Part shown: in pieces, positions 6,904 to 10,827 of the stretch | Numbering within the stretch: position 1 is the stretch's first letter | How the letters are laid out: each line of letters opens with the position of its first letter | From: an uncultured Eubacteriaceae bacterium | GTDB lineage: Bacteria > Bacillota > Clostridia > Eubacteriales > Eubacteriaceae | Reading direction: 5' to 3' | DNA: 10,827 bases | Assembly: GCA_947625175.1 (NCBI GenBank) | Contig: CANQNI010000041.1 | Span: forward strand, 1 to 10,827 | Program-made: the position numbers and the translations under genes | The notes under the pieces: generated by a model | Databases searched by the model: none | What the model was told of the DNA's origin: nothing | The model's input: only the letters and a program-made list of their open reading frames with translations

Positions 6904-6939
6904 TTAAATTATTTTGATAAATTATTCTAGGAGGGTTTA

Positions 6940-7731
6940 ATGAAAAGATTTTTTAAACTCGGAATGGTCTCTGTATTAGCCATTCTTTTATGTTCATTAT
7001 TTGTTGCATGCGGTGGATCTTCATCGGATAGCAATAGTTCAGATTCAGCAAATGGAGAAGTTTATACTATTGCTACTGATACAACATTTGCTCCATTTGA
7101 ATTTGAAGATGCTCAAGGAAAACGTGTGGGAATTGATGTTGAAGTATTAGATGCTATTGCGCAGGAACAAGGTTTCCAGTATGAACTTCAAGCATTAGGT
7201 TTTGATGCTGCTGTTACAGCTCTAGAATCTGGACAAGTTGATGGTGTTATAGCTGGAATGTCTATAACAGATGATAGAAAAGAAAAATTCGATTTTTCTG
7301 AACCCTATTTTGAATCAGGTGTTGTTTGTGCTGTTATGAATAATTCAGATATTGATTCATACGAAGGTTTAAAAGGAAAGAATGTAGCTGTTAAAACCGG
7401 AACTGAAGGTTCTACCTATGCTGAAAGTATTAAAGATCAATATGGATTTAATATAACAACGTTCCAGGATTCTGCTAACATGTATGAAGATGTTAAAGCA
7501 GGAAACTCAGTAGCTTGCTTCGAAGATTATCCTGTAATTGGTTATGCTATCAATCAGGGACAACCATTTAAAATGATTGGTGGATTACAACAAGGTAGTG
7601 ATTATGGATTTGCAGTTCAGAAAGATAATGAAAAGGGTAAAAAACTCTTAGAAATGTTTAATGCTGGCTTAAATGCTGTTAAAGATGACGGAACTTATGA
7701 TCAGATTGTAAATCAATATATTACACAATAA
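6940..7731 (+). CDS. glnH: Amino-acid ABC transporter substrate-binding lipoprotein (GlnH-like)
   Basis: This is the 263-residue surface receptor of a polar amino-acid importer. The N-terminus has KR, a hydrophobic stretch and a lipobox-like LFVAC with the lipidated Cys at 24; Phe at the -3 position is slightly atypical. A Ser/Asp/Asn-rich spacer (25-38) tethers the family-3 solute-binding domain (about 41-263). Family hallmarks are TDTTFAPFEF (46-55), DGVIAGMSITDDRKEKFDFS (101-120) with R113 expected to bind the substrate carboxylate, the hinge region VAVKTGTEGSTYA (149-161), FEDYP (194-198) and GTYDQI (251-256). Similarity in pattern to E. coli GlnH makes glutamine or glutamate the likely substrate, but specificity is uncertain. 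A strong AGGAGG (6929-6934) lies 5 nt before the ATG. I see no clear promoter of its own, so it may be co-transcribed with the kinase gene. Confidence 0.92.
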   Translation: MKRFFKLGMVSVLAILLCSLFVACGGSSSDSNSSDSANGEVYTIATDTTFAPFEFEDAQGKRVGIDVEVLDAIAQEQGFQYELQALGFDAAVTALESGQVDGVIAGMSITDDRKEKFDFSEPYFESGVVCAVMNNSDIDSYEGLKGKNVAVKTGTEGSTYAESIKDQYGFNITTFQDSANMYEDVKAGNSVACFEDYPVIGYAINQGQPFKMIGGLQQGSDYGFAVQKDNEKGKKLLEMFNAGLNAVKDDGTYDQIVNQYITQ

Positions 7732-7784
7732 TTAAATCTGATTTATCGATTAATTAAGTGGCAAATTTAGTAACTGCGTTAATT

Positions 7785-7793
7785 AAAAGGAGG
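7785..7793 (+). promoter_or_regulatory. Stranded Shine-Dalgarno sequence without a start codon
   Basis: AAAAGGAGG is the most complete ribosome-binding site in the window, but no ATG, GTG or TTG follows within about 20 bases. The next start codon in use is the permease ATG at 7862, beyond a long hairpin. Its AGGC could also pair with GCCT at 7850-7853, so it may be masked. It may serve the permease through RNA folding, or be left over from a lost start. Confidence 0.5.
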
Positions 7794-7804
7794 CAAGGGC
7801 AGTT

Positions 7805-7842
7805 TTCTCATTTTATTTAAACTAAATTAAATAAAATGAGAA
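7805..7842 (+). promoter_or_regulatory. 16-bp intercistronic hairpin between binding protein and permease genes
   Basis: TTCTCATTTTATTTAA (7805-7820) pairs perfectly with TTAAATAAAATGAGAA (7827-7842) around a 6-nt loop. It is followed by TTATTTCG rather than a T-run, so it is a poor terminator. A stem here could protect the 3' end of the binding-protein message or cut read-through, giving more binding protein than permease, as is common in ABC importer operons. It may also affect translation of the permease. Confidence 0.65.
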
Positions 7843-7861
7843 TTATTTCGCCTTAATTTTA

Positions 7862-8521
7862 ATGAGTATATTCGAGCTATTTATTCAAAGCTTTCCTCGC
7901 TTAATGGATGGATTATGGATTACTTTAAGTACTACACTTATTTCATTAGCAATAGCTGCAGTCTTAGGGTTAACATTTGGCTTAATGCTAGTATCCAATA
8001 GTAAAATACTTCGAGGTATCGCTATTGTATATGTTTCGATTATTCGAGGAACCCCTATAATTGTTCAAGCATTTTTTATTTATTTTGGTGTTCCAAACGC
8101 GACAGGAATTCGTTTAACTGCTGTAACTGCTGGAATCATAACATTATCATTAAATGCTGGAGCTTATACTGCTGAAATTGTTAGAGGTGGAATCCAATCT
8201 ATTCCAAAAGGACAGATGGAAGCAGCTCGGTCACTTGGGTTAACTAAGACTTTAGCAATGAGAAAAGTTATATTACCTCAGGCACTGAGAATAATGTTAC
8301 CTTCAATTGTTAATCAATGTATTATCACTCTTAAAGATAGCTCGATTCTCTCTGTTATTGGTTTAGCCGAATTAACTCAAACAGGTCGTTTAATCATAGC
8401 TAATAACTTCGAATCTTTTAAAATGTGGATTATTATCGCTATCATGTATATGATTCCAATTTTAATCTTAACAAGAATTTCGAAAGAAATAGAAAGGAAG
8501 CTTAAAGTTGGCCAAAATTGA
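7862..8521 (+). CDS. glnP: Amino-acid ABC transporter permease (GlnP-like)
   Basis: This 219-residue integral membrane subunit forms the transport channel with the ATPase encoded next. Hydrophobic segments lie at about 17-44, 51-77, 85-105 and 186-205, with a further one likely near 147-168. The N-terminal [13 protein letters not shown] is typical of the His/Glu/Gln/Arg permease family, as is [10 protein letters not shown] (60-69). The coupling-helix EAA loop reads [20 protein letters not shown] (120-139), keeping E120, G126 and P139. An in-frame stop at 7832-7834 and the absence of other start codons fix ATG 7862 as the start, although no ribosome-binding site is adjacent. It ends in TGA and overlaps the ATPase gene by 14 bases. 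Confidence 0.93.
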   Translation: MSIFELFIQSFPRLMDGLWITLSTTLISLAIAAVLGLTFGLMLVSNSKILRGIAIVYVSIIRGTPIIVQAFFIYFGVPNATGIRLTAVTAGIITLSLNAGAYTAEIVRGGIQSIPKGQMEAARSLGLTKTLAMRKVILPQALRIMLPSIVNQCIITLKDSSILSVIGLAELTQTGRLIIANNFESFKMWIIIAIMYMIPILILTRISKEIERKLKVGQN

Positions 8522-9236
8522 AGTTAAAAATTTAAAGAAAAGCTTTGATAATTTAGAAGTTTTAAAAGACATAAAATTAGATGTAGAAGAAGGCGAAGTT
8601 ATTTGTATAATCGGACCATCTGGATCTGGTAAAAGTACCATGTTAAGATGCCTTAATGCTTTAGAAGAAGCTACAGGAGGTACTATTGTAATTGATGGAA
8701 ACGATATTACTGACAATCATGGGAATATAGATTTATATAGAAGAAATATTGGAATGGTTTTTCAACAATTTAATCTCTTTCCACATATGTCAGTAAAAGA
8801 AAATATTATGTTAGCTCCAACTTCTTTAAAACTTATGTCAAAGAAAGAAGCTGAAGAAACTGCTTTACTTTTACTAGATCGTGTTGGACTCAAAGAAAAA
8901 GCTGATGCAATGCCTACAGAGTTATCAGGTGGGCAACAGCAACGTGTAGCAATTGCTCGAGCCTTAGCAATGCATCCTGATGTAATGCTATTTGATGAAC
9001 CCACAAGCGCATTAGATCCAGAAATGGTTGGTGAGGTTCTTAACGTTATGAAACAGTTAGCCCAGGAAGGAATGACTATGGTAGTTGTTACACATGAAAT
9101 GGGATTTGCCAGAGAGGTCGCAGATAGAGTTATCTTTATTGACGATGGCTATATAGTTGAAGAAGGTCCACCAGAAGAAGTATTTAATAATCCGAAGCAT
9201 GAAAGAACTAAAAATTTTTTAAATATGGTTCTTTAA
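8508..9236 (+). CDS. glnQ: Amino-acid ABC transporter ATP-binding protein (GlnQ-like)
   Basis: This 242-residue ATPase powers the importer from the cytoplasmic side. All nucleotide-binding motifs are intact: Walker [10 protein letters not shown] (36-44), Q-loop FQQFNLFPH (85-93), signature LSGGQQQR (139-146), Walker B VMLFDEP with catalytic E164, D-loop SALD (167-170) and switch H196 in VTHEMGF. The family typical of polar amino-acid uptake shows [11 protein letters not shown] and [13 protein letters not shown]. The start is TTG at 8508: the N-terminal [10 protein letters not shown] follows directly, the next in-frame ATG is past Walker A, and AAAGGAAG (8493-8500) lies 7 nt upstream. The 14-base overlap with the permease gene implies translational coupling and matched subunit levels. 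Confidence 0.95.
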   Translation: MAKIEVKNLKKSFDNLEVLKDIKLDVEEGEVICIIGPSGSGKSTMLRCLNALEEATGGTIVIDGNDITDNHGNIDLYRRNIGMVFQQFNLFPHMSVKENIMLAPTSLKLMSKKEAEETALLLLDRVGLKEKADAMPTELSGGQQQRVAIARALAMHPDVMLFDEPTSALDPEMVGEVLNVMKQLAQEGMTMVVVTHEMGFAREVADRVIFIDDGYIVEEGPPEEVFNNPKHERTKNFLNMVL

Positions 9237-9329
9237 TTTATTTAAAACTGATCTTTTACTTTGAATAATTAAATTTTTCTTTAATTATTTAAATTTTACA
9301 TTAATTATATAAATTATTTTAAACCTTAG

Positions 9330-9377
9330 AGGTTTCCTTTATTGAGTTAATACTAAAATAAGGGGAACCTTTAATTC
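9330..9377 (+). terminator. Terminator-like hairpin after the ABC importer genes
   Basis: AGGTTTCCTTTATT (9330-9343) pairs with AATAAGGGGAACCT (9357-9370) over 14 bp including two G-U pairs, followed by TTAATT. On the opposite strand the G-U pairs become A-C mismatches, which favours action on the plus strand. A mutually exclusive small hairpin, AAACCT (9321-9326) with AGGTTT (9330-9335), could compete. An all-AT 10-bp hairpin also stands upstream at 9264-9289. Confidence 0.5.
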
Positions 9378-9394
9378 GCTTATACCTAAAATAA

Positions 9395-9694
9395 CCTGAA
9401 TATTTAAAATCACTTTCAAAAATTAAAGATATTTTTAAAAATTTAAGTACACCTGTCAAATCAGAAAAATTCTTTATTAAATGCATTTTCTACCTTCAAA
9501 ATGAGCTTTAGGTTGAGTTTATAAAACTTCAGATCATTGATATAGGATCCAATAATATCCTTGAATTTATCAAGGAAAAACAACCGTTATTAACTTTGAA
9601 TGGTTATCTTCATAAATCCATGATTCTTGATAGAGATTATAAAGGTAAGAAATTTTGTTTGTATTCAAAAAGGCCAAAAAATTTGGAGAATTAG
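9395..9694 (+). pseudogene. Decayed metallophosphoesterase fragment
   Basis: One reading frame carries a continuous protein-like remnant interrupted by a TAG at 9509-9511 and bounded by a TAA at 9392-9394 and a final TAG at 9692-9694. Its best part reads IDIGSNNILEFI, then KEKQPLLTLNGYLHKS. This resembles the C-terminal part of calcineurin-like metallophosphoesterases, where the pattern is GS.AI..FI.E.QPLLTLHGHIHES. The metal-binding HGHxH has become NGYLH, so two of three His are lost. The upstream portion (EYLKSLSKIKDIFKNLSTPVK) fits the preceding helix and strand of that family. The N-terminal metal-binding half and any start codon are absent. The region lies between convergent genes, where a dead gene could persist. 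The assignment is from memory of the family, so it is moderately sure. Confidence 0.55.
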
Positions 9695-9744
9695 ATTTTA
9701 TTTATATAAAAAATTGATTCAGAATTTTTTTACAGCTTTATAAA

Positions 9745-10593
9745 CTATTTTTTTAAAATTTCTATAGCCTCTCCAATATCACTATCAATTCCAATTGAGC
9801 GATCTTTAATTTCCTTAGGAATTATAACCTCTCCTTTATTAATAGTTACGAAAGTTGCTTTGGGATTTTGAAGGGTCATTTGCCAAAATGGATATTTAAT
9901 GATTCCTGGAGTATTAAAACCAACGCCTAATTCAAGAAATAAGATGTTTTTATCCTGATGATTTTCCAGAAATTTATGGTAACGTTTGGCCGCTGCATGC
10001 CAACCTTTATCTTCTACAAAAGTATTATCTGATCTTAAGTTCATAGTCATTGGAGCGCCACATTTTGGACAATAAGGAATAAGATCACTTGGAACTTTCA
10101 TATCCTTTTGTTGTTCAATCATTTGTTTTATTACTTCTTGATTATCATATGTTTGATTATGACATGGGACCGAGCATTGCCAGAGTCCAAAATCACCTTG
10201 AGTATAGAACAGTCGTTCTTTATCAAATCCTGACTTTTGAAAACAATGATCTACATTCGTAGTTAAAACAAAGTAATCTTTATCCTTAATAATATCTAAA
10301 AGATTTTCATAAACATCACTTGGTAGTTCATCATAACGGTTAATTTTGATATAACGACTCCAATATGCCCAGAATTCTTCTGGAGTCGAGAAGGGATAAA
10401 ATCCGCCTTCATACATATCCTTGAAACCATACTTTTGAATAAAATCAGAGAAATTCTCTTTAAAGCGGTCTCCATCGTAAATAAATCCGGCGGAAGTTGA
10501 AAGTCCAGCACCAGCACCAATAATTATCGCATCAGCTTCCTTAATTTTCTGTTTTAATTTCTTAAGATCCAAGTAGGTTTTTGTAGAGATCAT
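9745..10593 (-). CDS. Class M sirtuin (SirTM-like protein ADP-ribosyltransferase)
   Basis: This is a 282-residue sirtuin-fold protein. NAD-binding motifs are GAGAGLSTSAG (26-36) and TTNVDH (111-116). Where ordinary sirtuins have the catalytic His of the HG motif, this one has Gln: YTQGDFG, Q132. Four cysteines (C140, C144, C175, C178; the last pair as YCPKCGAPM) can hold the structural zinc. The Gln replacement and a macrodomain partner are hallmarks of the SirTM class, which ADP-ribosylates a lipoylated GcvH-like carrier (GcvH-L) rather than deacylating proteins. The ATG at 10593 is preceded by TTAAGGA 8 nt away, and its first 32 bases overlap the end of the macrodomain gene, suggesting coupled translation. 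The gene ends in TAG and converges on the ABC importer region; only a weak all-AT hairpin near 9709-9730 could terminate it. Confidence 0.9.
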   Translation of the reverse strand: MISTKTYLDLKKLKQKIKEADAIIIGAGAGLSTSAGFIYDGDRFKENFSDFIQKYGFKDMYEGGFYPFSTPEEFWAYWSRYIKINRYDELPSDVYENLLDIIKDKDYFVLTTNVDHCFQKSGFDKERLFYTQGDFGLWQCSVPCHNQTYDNQEVIKQMIEQQKDMKVPSDLIPYCPKCGAPMTMNLRSDNTFVEDKGWHAAAKRYHKFLENHQDKNILFLELGVGFNTPGIIKYPFWQMTLQNPKATFVTINKGEVIIPKEIKDRSIGIDSDIGEAIEILKK

Positions 10594-10827
10594 AATCTAA
10601 ATCCTTAAAAGCATTAAAAATTATATCAGGCGAATCTGGATGATTTTTTTTAAATTCTCTTACTGTCTCAACTCCTATCTGGGCTGCTAAGTCATTGGGA
10701 AAATGGAATTCACCAGTTGAAATACAACAAAAAGCTATACTGTTTAGTCCAGCTTTCAGAGCTAAATCTAAACTGGAAAGATAACAGTTTCTTAATTCTT
10801 CTATTTCTTTTTTGCTAACCTTATTAT
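10562..10827 (-). CDS. Macrodomain ADP-ribosylhydrolase, C-terminal part
   Basis: The frame enters from the right edge of the window and ends at TAA (10562-10564), giving the last 87 residues of the protein. The core reads SIAFCCISTGEFHFP followed by NDLAAQIGVETVREF. This is the ADP-ribose-binding loop (STGEF.FP) and the following helix of macrodomains of the type encoded beside SirTM sirtuins. Macrodomains of this group remove ADP-ribose from proteins, so it probably reverses the modification made by the downstream sirtuin. The two genes overlap by 32 bases in different frames. The N-terminal part, including any zinc ligands and the start, is outside the window. The family call is firm; the enzymatic role is inferred from the pairing. 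Confidence 0.9.
   Translation of the reverse strand, partial: NKVSKKEIEELRNCYLSSLDLALKAGLNSIAFCCISTGEFHFPNDLAAQIGVETVREFKKNHPDSPDIIFNAFKDLDYDLYKNLLGS

Noticed and set aside
6904..6939. Separate promoter for the binding-protein gene
   Set aside because: A TATGAT near 6889-6894 has no -35 partner at the right distance; co-transcription with the kinase gene is as likely.
8508..8521. Frameshift or fusion between permease and ATPase
   Set aside because: The 14-base overlap is a normal coupled start (TTG with its own ribosome site); both proteins are full length.
8468..9004. Two minus-strand frames over the ATPase gene
   Set aside because: They are shadows of a gene with every ABC ATPase motif intact on the plus strand.
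10296..10520. 74-codon minus-strand frame inside the sirtuin gene
   Set aside because: It is an alternative frame of the sirtuin gene with no start signal or motif.
1..10827. CRISPR array, riboswitch, complete insertion sequence or prophage
   Set aside because: No spaced direct repeats, no recognised riboswitch core, no transposase with catalytic core plus terminal repeats, and no phage genes were seen.

Overview
The window is AT-rich (roughly 30 % GC by eye) and reads as the chromosome of a low-GC Gram-positive (Bacillota). Supporting signs are GGAGG-type ribosome sites, TATAAT -10 boxes often preceded by TG, rho-independent terminators, a LytR-CpsA-Psr cell-wall ligase and a lipoprotein-type solute-binding protein. 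TGA is a stop here (it ends the ABC permease gene), so this is not a TGA=Trp mollicute. I cannot name the genus.

Layout. Bases 1-74 are the 3' part of a tRNA-Lys(TTT) with its terminator. Bases 75-754 hold no ordinary gene but carry two compact promoter-to-terminator units: one giving a predicted ~100-nt RNA with a start-codon-like site running into the terminator, the other a predicted attenuated leader for the next gene. 755-1225 encodes a stand-alone protein resembling the N-terminal DNA-binding part of IS21 transposase (IstA). 1323-2576 is a hexameric-type glutamate dehydrogenase. It converges on an LCP-family cell-wall ligase (2624-3871, minus), which is divergent from a 622-residue four-TM, acidic, coiled-coil protein of unknown function (4106-5974).

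From 6013 to 9236 are a ROK-family sugar kinase lacking the usual zinc motif and a complete polar-amino-acid (probably glutamine/glutamate) ABC importer in the order binding lipoprotein, permease, ATPase. Two starts in this stretch, those of the kinase and the permease, have no adjacent Shine-Dalgarno site, and each follows a strong hairpin. Glutamine/glutamate import and the upstream glutamate dehydrogenase could serve the same nitrogen metabolism, but that is inference from proximity.

Bases 9237-9744 hold a terminator-like hairpin and a decayed metallophosphoesterase fragment. The right end (minus strand) is an overlapping macrodomain-sirtuin pair. The sirtuin has the hallmarks of class M (SirTM), including Gln in place of the catalytic His, so the pair is probably a reversible protein ADP-ribosylation module whose remaining genes would lie beyond the right edge.

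No CRISPR array, complete insertion sequence or prophage was seen. The best candidates for under-described biology are the 622-residue membrane/coiled-coil protein, the small RNA/nonstop ORF unit at 315-449, and the stranded ribosome-binding site plus hairpin before the permease gene.
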